Origin: Aurifilum marmelostoma
Lineage: Eukaryota; Ascomycota; Sordariomycetes; Diaporthales; Cryphonectriaceae
NCBI GenBank assembly: GCA_027559495.1
Contig: JAMXSV010000024.1
Span: forward strand, 1 to 64,000
DNA length: 64,000 bases
Direction: 5' to 3'
Each line of letters opens with the position of its first letter. The first letter of the stretch is position 1. Of the stretch, positions 1-11,621 are shown one piece after another. The translations under genes and the position numbers were made by a program. The notes under the pieces were generated by a model. The model saw only the letters and a list, made by a program, of their open reading frames with translations. It ran no database searches and was not told where the DNA came from.

Positions 1-489
1 GTTAATAAATAAGAAAGATTTTTTTATAAATGGTTAATAATACTTTTCATTAAACTATTTTCTCTCTATTTATACTTAAACTTACTTTAAAAAGCTATTA
101 AACCTAAACCTTTATGAATTTTATAAAATATGCTATATTTGCATTCTAAATATATATTTCTAATATTAATAGCTTCTTATTAATTAGATATAGAGAATAT
201 AAAGTATAGCCTTAATAATAAGAATAATAAAGAGGGAATTTAATATTTATAAGATAAAAAATATATTAAGTATAAGCAAATGACAATAAAGATGCAATAT
301 AAATAGATCTAAACTGCTAGAGCTAAGTTATAATTATACTAATAATATATTATAAAGTAACTATAAAGCTTAATTCTATTTATCCTGAGCTATCTAGAGG
401 AGGGTTGAAAAAGGAGGTTTATTTATCTTTAAATGATTATGAAAAGGCCTTAATTAGCTAAGGAATATAATCCGCCAGGTCTGTATGTA
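1..489. repeat. Direct repeat, copy A (possible degraded LTR)
   Basis: This copy starts at or before the window edge and matches 1,166-1,647 almost throughout, with small indels and point differences. Shared landmarks are the opening GTTAATAAATAAGAAAG, the block around 120-200 and the closing segment around 430-489 that includes GAAAAGGCCTTAATTAGC. The two copies lie about 1,165 bp apart in the same orientation. They could be the two LTRs of a gutted retroelement or neighbouring units of a longer tandem array; the missing left flank prevents a decision. Confidence 0.75.
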
Positions 490-1165
490 ATAAGTTATAT
501 CTGGTATCGTCGTTTGATAATAAACCTTCGAAATCCCGTCCCGACCGGGGTTATTCGTAGTAGGTGGGACATATAGCGCGTTTAAAGATAAATAAACACT
601 CCTAAGCATAGTTATACTTTATATTATATTATTTATTATAATTATATACGAAATATAGCGGTTAGGGTCTATTTTTATTATCTTTTATTAACCCAAAACT
701 TAATTATAATATCTTTTTTTTATAAATATAATAAAATTTCATAATATTTATTTATTATTAAAATATATATTCTCCCATATTAATTAATAAGGAAATAATT
801 ATTATTAGGGATATGGCCCCCCTAGGAATATAAATATAGCGTATTTATAAATTTAAAAACTTTAGTTTAATAACTTTTTAAAGAAACTAAATAAAATATT
901 AATCGATATATCAAAAAATATATATATTCATATTTAATATTAAGAATAAAGAAAACTTCTTAACTTTAAAGTATTAATTAAATAGCCCTTTTTCTTAATT
1001 TTTAAGAAAAGAAATTTAAGTAAATTAAATTTGCAATATTTAAAGAGAAGCTTCTTTATAGCAGGCTCTTATAAGAGCTAATTGCCCTAATAGAGATAAT
1101 CCTTCTTGCTAAATTGCTTTAAAGCTAAGAAGCTTTTCTTTTTATTCTTAATATTAAATATAGTA

Positions 1166-1647
1166 GTTAATAAATAAGAAAGATTTTTATAAATAGTTAA
1201 TATGCCTAGCTAAGCTATTTTCTCTAGCTATACTTAGCTTTCTTTAAAAAGCTATTAAACTAAAGCCTTTAAATTTATAAATATGCTATATTTGCATTCT
1301 AAATATATATTTCTAATATTAATAGCTTCTTATTAATTAGATATAGAGAATATAAAGTATAGCCTTAATAATAAGAATAATAAAGAGGAATTTTAATATT
1401 TATAGATATAAAAAAATATATTAAGTACTAAGCTTAAATAAGCAATAAAAGATGCAATATAAATAGATCCTAAACTGCTAGAGCTAGAGATTATAATTAT
1501 ACTAATAATATATTATAAAAGAGTAACTATAAAGCTTAATTCTATTTATCTAGGCTATCTAGAGGTTGAAAAGGAGGTTTATTTATCTTTAAATGATTAT
1601 GAAAAGGCCTTAATTAGCTAAGGAATAAATCCCTTGGTCTGTATGTA
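1166..1647. repeat. Direct repeat, copy B (possible degraded LTR)
   Basis: This is the second copy of the repeat at 1-489, in the same orientation. The similarity stops close to where the AT-rich block ends and ordinary DNA begins, so this copy marks the right boundary of the element. The roughly 675 bp between the copies is equally AT-rich and has no coding potential. Confidence 0.75.
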
Positions 1648-1660
1648 TCAAATGCCCTCT

Positions 1661-2542
1661 GATGCCCTCGTCGTTTGGAGAGGGCGACGATCGTGACGAT
1701 CGTGAAGATCGTGCCTTATTCATCAACACGGTGTGGGTCAAGGTTCTCTTCAGGCGAAGGTCGCTGCTTTCTCTCATCTTTATGCCAAACAATTCCAATT
1801 TTTGGATGGCGTCTTCGGTATCACTCGCCGACCCCTAAAGAAAGCAGAAAGGAGACCTTTTGTATATCATCACAGATGATCCCCCATCGCAAGATGAAAG
1901 TCTCTTCTTCAGAAATAGATCAACAGGGTAGTTACTCATTATGCTGTAGTCAGAATCTTGTCGTGTTTTCATACATTACTCATTTTGTCTAAACATAATG
2001 TGAGCCCCCTCGTTTGGATCAGCTAAAAATATGATAAACTCGATACATAGGATAAAGCGCCACCGAAAGGAAAGAAGAGCGGAAAAGATACTATCTGGCT
2101 GGCAGAGGCTATCTAGGTGAGGACAGGCGCCCGGGCCCCCGGGCACAGGCCGGGGCAGTCACTCACTAACCCTCGCACAAGGAATCATACTAAAGGCCAA
2201 TACCTTGACTCTAGCGTATGCAAAACCCATCCGTGATGTGAAGGTTTGTAATTAACCAGATGGTAGTCAATGTGAAGTTCACCTTCAAGTCTAGCCCTGG
2301 CTACTTTGTACTCACTGCATCGGTCCGGATTTTTACTCTCAAGGGCGAAAGAAGTCTGTGCTGGGAATGATATGCATAGCAGGGTGAGCTGATGAGAACG
2401 AATGGAATTACGTCCGGGGCGAGATGCCTTTGTAGTCCGCGTATCCCCAGTATAACCCGCCCCGGAGGCCATAACCTTGATTCAAAAAGAGCCATCCCTG
2501 CCTATAATAACATTTTCAGTGCTGTATGTCCTTTGCCTGTAT
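1661..2542. other. Gene-free stretch, 0.9 kb
   Basis: Mixed-composition DNA between the AT-rich repeat and the EthD-domain gene. The open frames are short and overlap in conflicting frames. I see no gene, RNA or repeat here. It would contain the 3' untranslated region of the EthD gene. Confidence 0.5.
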
Positions 2543-3092
2543 TCACAGGTCGGCCGGGTACTCCTTGGTAACAGTGTTGACGATCCTGCCATCCTCAATG
2601 AATGTTGTCTGGGTACCGACTTGCACGTCCACCTTGGTCTGATCCATCCAGCCTTTCTCGAATTTGATCACCTTGCCCTCCCAGTCAGGGTCAGTCAACA
2701 TGTTGCGGATCTTTTGCGGGTCGCTGGTCCAGTAGATGACAGCTGCATCGTACGGCGCCATGTTCCAACCTGCGGCGCACCCGCCTTTGAGCTCGTCCAA
2801 GTCTACTTGGAACTGCTGCTTGAATACACTTGGTGTAAAATACTGTGCACAGAAATGATTAGAAGGTGCAAGCTAGAGGGCCGGGAGTGTGGTTTTGACC
2901 GAGTTGAAGTATCAACTAGAATTGAACAAGACTTACAAGCTCGACGCGGTCAACACCGTGTCTGTGGGCGATAGGTATAAAGCGTGGGATTTGTTCTTCA
3001 GTGTACCACTTCATCCAGGTCTCCTCATCGTGAGAATGGTTCCTATAGTGAAGGACAGTGACCTTGAGCATGGGGTTTTGTGGAGCGGCCAT
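2543..3092 (-). CDS. EthD-domain protein, anthraquinone-decarboxylase-like
   Basis: Small cytosolic dimeric alpha/beta-barrel (EthD, Pfam PF07110 type) protein of about 151 residues in two exons. Exon 1 (3092-2937) begins MAAPQNPMLKVTVLHYR and carries a HSHDEETWMKWY segment typical of these ferredoxin-like proteins. A GT..AG intron covers 2936-2843, and exon 2 (2842-2543) opens YFTPSVFKQQF and ends EYPADL. In emodin/questin-type clusters a stand-alone protein of this family (MdpH, TpcK and GedI type) decarboxylates the anthraquinone carboxylic-acid intermediate. That role is inferred here from the family plus the divergent DUF1772 neighbour 0.8 kb away. Splice sites and length are intact. It could also be a general stress-type EthD protein, so the substrate is uncertain. 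Confidence 0.75.
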
Positions 3093-3895
3093 CCTATTGT
3101 TGTTCTTCTCTGGCTGAAGCGGATATGCTGTTGGTCAGAGAATTGTTGCTGTGTAAGTAGTAAGATTGATAGTTGAGAGGTCCTCAGATCCACGACCCTG
3201 GAAGACCACCAATGCGTTGCACATATAACTTGGTGCGCTTTTGTCCGGAGCCTTACTGGCCGTTATCGGGCTTATAAAGGCCTAAGTCCCGCGTGGCTTC
3301 GATCGTCTGAGACAATGATCATAAGTACGTGCATGGCCTTACAGCTGAAAACATGGAGCTGAGCCCCAAGGGACAAAGAAAGGGCATAGATCGGTCGAAT
3401 AGGAATTCTGTGTGGGCTCCAAAATCCACCGACGTCTTTCCGCGTCACCTGACCCCAAGTGACACAGCATGTATCACGTAGTCCGAGCCCAGGCCGATAG
3501 GCTGGGAAAAACTGGTCAGACTTAGCCTAGAACTACTGTGTGTGTACGCTACAGCCAACCACCCGGCCGCCAACCCCGTCTCTTCTTTTCGTCTCCTTTG
3601 GGGGCTGGCCTCCATCGCCCCCAGGCCCCTCTTCCAACCTCAAAAAAAAAAAAAAAAAGATGAAAGATACTGTCATATTATGCTCAGAAACACACATTGA
3701 TGGGGGGTCCGGGGCAAATTGTCGTTGAACCCTTGCCGAAGACCAGGACCGAACACCTGGCTGGCAATGACTGATTACTCTCATCTGGTTCGGTTCCCTT
3801 CCGCTGAGTTCAGTAAGGACCTGGCCACTAGCCATCTATCACATCCAAAGCACCTTCACTCATTTGTGCGCCCTAATCGTTAGACACACGCCAAC
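3093..3895. promoter_or_regulatory. Shared intergenic promoter region of the EthD and DUF1772 genes
   Basis: About 800 bp separate the two divergent start codons, so both promoters must lie here. I looked for the AflR-type partial palindrome (TCG, five bases, CGA) and found no convincing copy. A poly-A tract of 16 lies near 3,643-3,658. No coding frame is supported. The bidirectional arrangement suggests, but does not prove, co-regulation. Confidence 0.4.
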
Positions 3896-4432
3896 ATGGC
3901 TAGCACTGCTCTCCTCAGTGTAGCTCCTCTATTATCAGCAACGGCTTCTCTCACGTTCGCTGTTTCTGAAGATATCTTTCTCCGACCTTTATGCCACGTG
4001 TCCTCTTCAGCTTCGGACCGAGGAATGCGCATGCATGCTAATCGAGCATTGCCTCAACTTATGGCCTTCACACGCAAGGGGCTCGCCATCATCTTCACCA
4101 CCTATCCCCTTAGCATTGCGACGGCCGCGGCCAATCTTGCCAGCAATCCGCACGTGCATCTCTTTGCGCACGCCCCAAGGACCCCCCGCGTTGCTGCGGG
4201 TTTCTACCTGGCTGGCCTGACGTTCAGCATTCTTCATTTCCCATTTGGACCGAGCGCGATGCAGAAGCTCAATCAAATTCGCAACGATAGGAGTGTGGAG
4301 GAGGACCCTAAGAAGGACAATACCCATAACATTGCACTTTGGCTACGAATAAATACTACGAGGGCATTTTGCGCGGATCTGCCCTCTTGGATCTGTTACT
4401 TTGTTGCTTTCTTGGTTGCAAATGCACATTAG
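3896..4432 (+). CDS. DUF1772 integral membrane protein, anthrone-oxygenase-like
   Basis: Single-exon 178-residue protein with hydrophobic segments near residues 5-25, 60-82, 98-118 and 160-176, which is the size and layout of the DUF1772 family. Fungal members next to anthraquinone or aflatoxin polyketide genes (HypC, GedH, TpcL, EncC type) oxidise the anthrone to the anthraquinone without an obvious cofactor. That knowledge plus the divergent EthD gene suggests the same job here. The start ATG follows an ACCAAC-like context (CCAACATGG) and is the first in frame. The polytopic fold places it in a membrane. Many DUF1772 proteins have no known substrate, so the anthrone assignment is moderate. 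Confidence 0.7.
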   Translation: MASTALLSVAPLLSATASLTFAVSEDIFLRPLCHVSSSASDRGMRMHANRALPQLMAFTRKGLAIIFTTYPLSIATAAANLASNPHVHLFAHAPRTPRVAAGFYLAGLTFSILHFPFGPSAMQKLNQIRNDRSVEEDPKKDNTHNIALWLRINTTRAFCADLPSWICYFVAFLVANAH

Positions 4433-4718
4433 AATTCTTTTCTCCTTTTTTTCCGTCTTTTCACAAGAAATCTGCAACAGGGTACGAGAAATGGACAACA
4501 GTCTTCGCAAATTGCTGACGGACTGGGACCTCGTGGATGTTGGCCTAGATGCATGAGCTCTAATCAAATCATCGATATGATTATACAGGCGTGTGTGTTC
4601 CTTTTCCCTCCCTCTTCCCTACTCCCTCCGGCAATCTACTGTAGATCAAAGTTTGAGATAAGTATTTCTCGGGTCGCCTAATTCGACACCACATGTCTGT
4701 CAACCCACTGTGGCCTTT

Positions 4719-6726
4719 CTAAGGCTGATTTGAATCCGCATTGCAGAGTCCCATCCCCAATTCAGGCTCTTGAAGTCCTGTGTGCTTGCCACGGGTCTCC
4801 AAACCGAATTCTGTGTCAAGCTGCTCCCGAAGCAGTATGTCCTTTACAATGAAGCTAATCAAGAACCCAAGCAAAGAAAAGCCAATACCAGCCTGGAAGC
4901 AACGTTTCAGGCTTTCTGCATAGATGCTTGCAATCTGGTCCTGCTGCTCCGGTGTCCAGCTTTGCGCGGACGTGCCACCGCCGACGGCAGCCAGCGAATA
5001 CGCACCGCCATTAACAAGCTGTCTACGGATACTGGGGTCCGATATGGTAGACAAGAGCTGGTCTACCCGTGAGTTGAAGATGGCCGCGGGGATGGCGACG
5101 CCCCAGACGCCTCCGAAACTTCTAACGAACCCCCATGCCGCCGTGGAGATAGCCTGGTCAACCTCCTCGAGTGGAGCCTGCACAGCTGGCCATGTCGTAG
5201 TCACCATGACTCCGAGGCCTGCGGCTCCTATGCACTCAATGCCGGCCCAGTATGATGTCGATGTATCTTTGCTCAGCCAGGTTAAGAGGCCGAAGCAGAT
5301 GGCGAGGAGCGCCATGCCGACGAAAAAGGAGGGCCGGTAGCGGCCCCATTTTGTGGTAGCAATCCCAGCCAGGATTGCGAATGGCATGGTGACAAATGGA
5401 ATGGGGAGAAGATTGACGCCGGAGAGTGTGGCGCCTGTGGCTAGCACGCCCTGGAAATAGACCGGTAGAAGATTGGTGAGGAAATTAGTGAGCATCGCGT
5501 GAAGTAAAGCGATCCCGAAGGCACCCATCGACGTACGGTTCGAGAACAAGCGAATCGGCATCGTAGGCTCAGGAATGAGCGAGGTAGACTCGATGAGGAC
5601 GAAAGTGCCGATACCAACGAGGCCGAGGACCAGAGGCACCAAAGTCCTGAAGGACGACCATGGATATTCGGTGCCGCCCCAGGTCAAGGCGATCAGAACC
5701 GCCACGACAGAAGCCACTGCTGTGTGTTAGAAAGAGCCCTGCTATGGAGTCTGAGATGACGACTTAATATGAGAATTTTGGGTGCGGTTCAACTAAGCCA
5801 GGGAAGCCCGTGGGAAATAAAAGGGTAAGTACATACCAAGCAAAACATTGCCGCCCAAGTCGACGCGCTTGAAAGAGTTTCGGACACTGTCCTTGGTGTA
5901 TCGGGTGCGCAAAAATACACATAGCACAACCAAGGCGATTCCAGATACGGGCAAGTTGATATAAAAGACCCTGTTTAAAAATTGCCAGTGATTAGAGCGC
6001 ACTCCTCGAGAAATACTTCGAAAACTGGACGTTCGCTGTGTCTCTAGGGAAGGGCTCTCAGGATGACTACCATCGCCATGAGGCATGTTGCGCAAAAGCT
6101 CCGCCTATTACAGGACCGACGCACACGGCTACCGTATAAGCCAGCAAAATGATGCTCATGATTTGTGGCCGCTCGCGAAGAGGGACCAAGTCGGCGACGT
6201 TGATCTCGATCAAAATACTGATTGCGCCACCGCCAGCTCCCTGGATAGCCCGGCCCACGATCAGAGCTCCTAGACTAGGCGCTGAACCGCATACAGCAGA
6301 ACCGGCGGCGAACAGAAACGTTGCCAGCATTGTCATACTCCTGCGACCAAAGATATTCGATGCCTGGCCGAAGAGAGGCTGGAAGGCAGTCATGGTGAGG
6401 AAGTAGGCATTAGCAATCCACATCCAGCCGTCGCTCCCTCCGACGTCGTGGAGAATGGACGGCATAGCTGTAGAGACTGCAGAGGTATCCAGAGCAGATA
6501 GCAGTGATATCAGTTGCATGGAGATGATGATACCCTAGCCAAAGAGATCGTGTCAGTTTCAGTCACCCATGCTCCACACCCAGACCAACCGCGGACCTTT
6601 GTAACATACCCAGAATTGCCAGCCTCTTGCGAGCCTCATGCCATGTTCTTCTGGGTCTGGGTTCAAGACAAGAGTTGGACCATCCTCTGACCTGACCAGG
6701 CCGTTTGGCTCATTCATAATTGACAT
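4719..6726 (-). CDS. MFS drug:H+ antiporter, DHA2 (14-TM) family
   Basis: Four exons (about 6726-6610, 6534-6071, 5970-5837 and 5719-4719) splice into a protein of about 571 residues. All junctions have GT..AG introns, and reading frame and family motifs run across them. The first membrane segment carries LLSALDTSAVSTAMPSI (motif D1 of the 14-TM exporters). Further on are GRRSMTMLATFLFAAG (motif A region), GRAIQGAGGGAI (motif B) and AYTVAVCVGPVIGGAF (motif C, the antiporter signature), then SWRWVFYINLP. This family exports fungal metabolites and xenobiotics at the plasma membrane. Lying between anthrone-oxygenase-like and AflR-like genes, it is a natural self-protection or export candidate for that cluster (inference). 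The hydrophilic tail ends near GMGLCNADSNQP. No lesion is seen. Confidence 0.85.
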
Positions 6727-7537
6727 TGCCAGGAAACGCAGAAACACAGCGATGGCAGGAGAGTTAACGCTTTCTCGTATGATGATGAGATCAAGCTGCT
6801 TAAAAGCCGTGCCTAGACTCAAGTATAGGGCTAATTTCTTTGGCCAGACAGCACAATTATGATGGGCGGAAAGATAGTGAGAAATGTGCCTGCTCTGAAG
6901 GGATAAAAACAAATAGTAGATAGTAAAAACAAAAAACAAATGAAGAATGAAGAAGTACAAGCTCAAGGTCGCAGGCGGCTCGATTTCTCAGGCGAGAAAT
7001 TTCGGGCTAACAAAGGAGTAATGAGGCACGACGGTCCTGCAGCACGGTAGACTCCGTGACCGGATGGCTACTGTTCGACCAAGCAAGTGGTTGTGATACA
7101 ATAATCATGATGACGTGGCGAATTGAAAGGCTGCCAGAGCACCTTTCGCGCAGCCCCCAACACACTCATTCATCAACTACCACGCCATTTATTTTGCTCA
7201 TGCAGGCATAACGTAGTGCACTTCATATCGGGTAATATCACTCAGCAACCTGGTGGTGACATATTTCGATGAAAACAGGGACAGGGGACCATCCACCCCG
7301 ATAACCTATGAGATGTTATGCATCGAGGATTGATAGATGGGCACACGAAGAGTGAGGGTTGACACGAGTTCTAAGAATGGAAGGCACAAAAATACAGTAC
7401 AACCTAACCCCCGCACTCTGTCTGCATACATACAGCCCTTTGCCCAGCTGTGAGATCAGTGTCCATCTACAGTCTACAACATGCCTGGGAAAGCGATGCC
7501 TGAGCTGTGATGTCAAAGCCTGGCATTTCTTTCCACC

Positions 7538-9206
7538 ATGGATGATTCCAGAGATCCCCTATCCCTCCGTCAAACTTGTAATAGATGTCGTGAGCTGAAG
7601 GTCCGTTGTCAAAGCCGACCTGTCAGTATCATTGCAAACACCCAAGGTCGCATCGATGGCCATGTATCCTCGAACTCATGCTTACGATGCTTTCGAGCTG
7701 GAGCTGTCTGTACGTTCAGCTGTGAGTTGGAAATAAGAACCCCTTCCCCTCCCAATTGAATACTCGTTGCGCACACCATAAGTATTTAGCATTTCTTACC
7801 TTCAGCTACTTGACACTGTTACTTAGTAGCTGACCCTCCAATCTACGTACTCAGCGAAGCAGCCTAGTGGTCGACCGCGGGTGTCGAAACAATTTTCCAA
7901 GCGCAAGGGGGCCAATTCGACATCATTAGCATGCGAGCCGCTCAGACAACGGCGCGAATCACTTGCTTCTCCATCATCGTCTGCAATATCTACCGGATCG
8001 CCGCTCCCGTCTCCGACTGTCCCTCAAACCACCACCGTGCCCTTTGCACTCGACCTTTCACCTCAGGCTGAGTGGTCCGAGCCTTGGCCACCTGACTGGC
8101 ACTTGGATGGTATGACAAACACCATGGCAGATCATGAACCTACTGGCAGTGGCTCTGAGGGGGATCTGTTAAACTCAGATGCGAACTTTCTCCGAAATGA
8201 AGTAGCCTCGTCGGTCGGAGCAAGGAGGCAGATCCCAGGATCCGACTACCTCACACCGACGACAACAGACACTAACATGGCCCCTCCCCAACCGCAAGAA
8301 GAATCCGTGCGAAATTTGCAACCCCGACACCTGGATCGCCAGGACTCTCTGGCCCAGAAACTCCCCGGAGACGATAAAGGGCACGAGATGGTTGAATTAG
8401 CGCACCTAAGCCAGCGCATCTATCAGCTGCAATCGCAAGCAGGCTACGCCCTACCCACACCCCGCATATGTGACGGCCTGACGCGTATCACACGAGATTT
8501 GACCAGAATAATAGAGCGGGGTGCACATCAGTCGAATAGCTACTCTCAGGCCACTAGTGTGTTCCGACCAAACATCTTTGGCCCTTCCGAAGGTCAACAT
8601 TCAGGTACCCGACTGCGACGTCAGGCAATCGAATCGTCAATGTATCCGAATGAGGACCACGAGGGGGAGAGCTCTATAGAGACTGAAGCCCTGTTGCTTA
8701 CGCTGGTGTGTTATAAACGTCAACTCGACCTTTTCAAGCACGTCTGCATATCTATTCACATGCATCTGAGCGACGTTTCGTCTCCTCAATTTTCGATCGC
8801 TCAGGTCATCATGACCACAGAACTCGTTAGTCACCTCCTCGGCAAGCTAGATGATGTATCACACCAACTATCTTGGTCTGGTCATTCGAGCCACTCAACG
8901 TCTACGACACTTTACAGTTCCGCAGACCTCTCAAAAGTAATACCGGGCTCCAAGTCCAGCACAGAAGCTACTCTTTTGGAGGCCTTGCCTGGAGCAAAGC
9001 ATCCTATTGATCTCACCAATTTCCTCTACAATGACATACCCAATCAGGGGCAGGCTGCGTCGACCGCAGATTCCCATCATACCCCGCTAGGCTCAGCACT
9101 ACCGAACTCCGTAGTCACAGTTAGCTCGATAATTCGAAGACAGGTTGCGGTCCGCAGACACATAAGCATGATCAAGCAAATGATACAGACATCAGAGGAT
9201 GTTTAG
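7538..9206 (+). CDS. AflR-like Zn2Cys6 transcription factor
   Basis: Two exons (7538-7721 and 7855-9206, intron GTGAGT..CAG) encode about 511 residues. The N-terminal binuclear zinc cluster reads CNRCRELKVRC, then 23 residues, then CLRCFRAGAVC. It is followed by a basic SGRPRVSKQFSKRKG stretch, as in AflR-type regulators. The middle is Ser/Pro-rich and low in complexity. The C-terminal third has VCYKRQLDLFKHVC and VRRHISMIKQMIQ helices like those of secondary-metabolite regulators. It probably acts in the nucleus on the local cluster. The gap between the two cysteine triads is unusually long (5-12 is common). An unrecognised small intron is possible, but I found no clean one. The alternative is a generic C6 regulator. 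Confidence 0.75.
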
Positions 9207-9995
9207 ATGGCAGCGCCAAGTTCTGGGAGCCGGGTGATAACATTTGCAAGGATCATGTGGCTTGACGCAATGTATATTCGACTTCTGGTTGGCCTTCATG
9301 TCAAAATAATCTTCGACGTCCCCTAGGTTTAGTGATTCCATGCAGCCGACTTGATGTAACATCGCGCTTACAGTTCGTACTGGACTTGTGCAGGGGAGGA
9401 AATTGTCAAACGCCACGCGTAGTGCATCCAGCGCAGCTTGAGAATGTACCGATGGGGGCCAGCATCCGCTCCTACCCCAGCCTTGCTTGCACGCTACAGT
9501 AATGACCTTACCAGCTAGTGATTTCCTGCGTTCCCGGATCCCTTTAGTTTGGGGGCTACAGGGGGCTAGAAACGCGCTGAGCAGGAAATGTCCCGACTCG
9601 CCGCAGGGCTCCATGTTGCTGACCTCAGAACTCCAATGGAAGACAGTTTGTGCACAATATTCTATCATGGGTTCGGCAATCGGTCGGCGGCTCGAGGAGT
9701 CTCTGGGCTGAAAAAAGGTGCCTAGTGTGCGGCAAATATGTTACATATGAAGCGCACAGAGAGGCTTGGTGAGACTATGAGTGAAACAGTAATAAGCCAG
9801 GAACCGTATGCACTGCCTTTGCAGCGGGGCACAAAAAAAAAAAGAAAACTATTAAAACTTGACGTTCTCGCAGCAATGGGTCATTCTTTGAGGCCAGCGC
9901 ATGCGTCTGTCAATGTGGGCAGTTTCCACCTCACTTCTGATTATTGGAGAATAACTGAGATTTAAAATCCTATCGTACCCTATATCATTCCGACA
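9207..9995. other. Gene-free stretch, 0.8 kb
   Basis: The gap between the AflR-like regulator and the SAT4-type gene. It contains a poly-A tract near 9,833-9,850 and only weak, conflicting open frames. It presumably holds the regulator's 3' end and the promoter of the next gene. No specific element is recognised. Confidence 0.4.
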
Positions 9996-11621
9996 ATGTC
10001 TCCCCCTACTGAGGGTTCTCAATTCACGCCCGCCGAGATTGCGCACTGGTACATGCCACCAATTTGGGGATGAAAAGACTCTGTGAGCTTGACAACGGAA
10101 CCAAACTAACATGCCTCGAGGGAAGCGCACGCAAACGATACTCGTGTACCCAATATCATTGCCTGTGCGGTCATCGCGGCTTTCTTCTCGACACTTTTTA
10201 TCATCTTTCGATTCATCGGTCGCTGGCTACAGAATGGCAAGTTGAAGCCTCATACTAGTGACTGGCTCGTGCTTATAGCCTGGGTATGTTCTCTGCTCTC
10301 GTCATCGACTCGGAGACAATTGAACGATATATACATATACCATGAAGGATGTTGATTGACCTCATTGGATGACAACAGATCTGCTTCGTGATATCAGACG
10401 CTTGTTTCGCCATGCTCACGAGATATGGGGGAGGCCGCCATGTCATTGTCAAAAACAACCCTTACAAACTCGAAGTCGTGAGTTCTACACAAAGTCCCCG
10501 TCATCCAATTAGCGTTTCCCCTTTCCCGGAAGGATTGCTATGAAAGCGCAACTGACAGTAGTATACCAAACTACTAGTTCAGCATCTTGAGCGAGGCGTT
10601 CTATGGCTTGTCAATGGGCTTTCTAAAGTTCAGCATCCTCAACCTTTACTCGTCCATCTTCCCGCAACAACGGTTTCACCTCCTCTTATGGGGCATGGCC
10701 ATGTTTGTTGCTGGCTGGGCGTTGACTGCCTTCTTGGGATCCATCCTGCAATGCATTCCCATTTCAAAATCTTTTGACCAGAGTCTCCCAGGATATTGCA
10801 TTGATTACGAGGCGCTGAATCTTGTCGTGACTATTTGCAATGTTATCAGCGACTTGGTGCTTATGATAATTCCAATTCCTCTCGTGCTGAAGCTTCACAC
10901 GACATCCAAGAAGAAGTTCACCATAATCGTGACATTCGCTGCAGGCTGCAGGTAAGAGAAAATGCGTGCATGCTAGCTTCTTGACACATATCACTGACAT
11001 GTATACTACTGAACATAGCGCTGTCATTGCATCTATTGTCCGGCTTGTCTACTCCCTTCAGGTCGGCTCAGTAGATGGCACCTGTAAGCTATGATGATCC
11101 TGTCTGTCTTTCAAATACTTTGTCAAAAGTGCTGACTATACCAATACCAAGGGGACGCTATTCCAGCAGGTTATACGTCCTGTGTTGAACTTACTGTAGG
11201 CTTTCTGGTCGTGTCAATCCCGACATATCGATCCCTGTTCATGAAGAAACTCAAGCTGGGCAATGGGTCCGTTACCTGGTCCTGGCGGACAAGCGGGCGT
11301 GACAGACTCTTGCGCTATGGAAACTCCCCATACAATAACAGCAGCAAAGGCTACAATAGCAGCAGCCGTCGGGACATTGAGCCAACCAACATGCGCAATG
11401 TAGTTGCCAGTACCAAGAGTCTGAACAGAAATGGTAGCTATGATGGCAGCTTGGGCTATACCACCGTGGTCGCCGCGGCTGCCGAGGATGTGCCAAAGTT
11501 TCCGGGCTCGGTCAGCAATGTCACGGATCAGGTTGAAATAACAAGAATGGCGAGAAGCAATGGTGCCTGGATCAAGGTGCCAGATGAGGAAATCGGATCT
11601 ATGCCTCAGCGAGCGGTGTAG
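9996..11621 (+). CDS. SAT4/rhodopsin-domain integral membrane protein
   Basis: Six exons can be joined in frame. The first is MSPPTEGSQFTPAEIAHW. The second contains PNIIACAVIAAFFSTLFIIFR and the loop KPHTSDWLVLIAW. The third has CFAMLTRYGGGRHV. The fourth has SEAFYGLSMGFLKFSILNLY and CNVISDLVLMIIPIPLVLKL. A short fifth has IASIVRLVYS, and the last begins WDAIPAGYTSCVEL. Seven hydrophobic segments, the G-x-G-x-H motif after TM2-3 and the D-LVLMIIPIP motif define the fungal rhodopsin-domain family (PF20684), widespread in Pezizomycotina and related to PTH11-like receptors. No CFEM domain is present. The hydrophilic tail of about 130 residues is rich in Ser, Asn and Arg. Ligand and role are unknown; it may be a sensor. 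Confidence 0.8.

Larger units (their letters stand above)
1..1660. repeat. AT-rich, RIP-like repeat region
   Basis: This stretch is dominated by A and T, with many TA dinucleotides and very few CG, unlike the roughly half-GC DNA that begins abruptly near 1,655. No reading frame of useful length survives. In ascomycetes this composition is what repeat-induced point mutation leaves in old transposon copies (established knowledge); assigning RIP here is inference from composition. A small GC-containing island sits near 505-580. The region holds two long direct repeats, listed separately. It starts at the window edge and may continue leftward. Confidence 0.8.

Noticed and set aside
3093..3895. 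Search for AflR-type TCG-N5-CGA sites between the EthD and DUF1772 genes
   Set aside because: No full match was seen, so regulation by the nearby AflR-like factor is not claimed from sequence.
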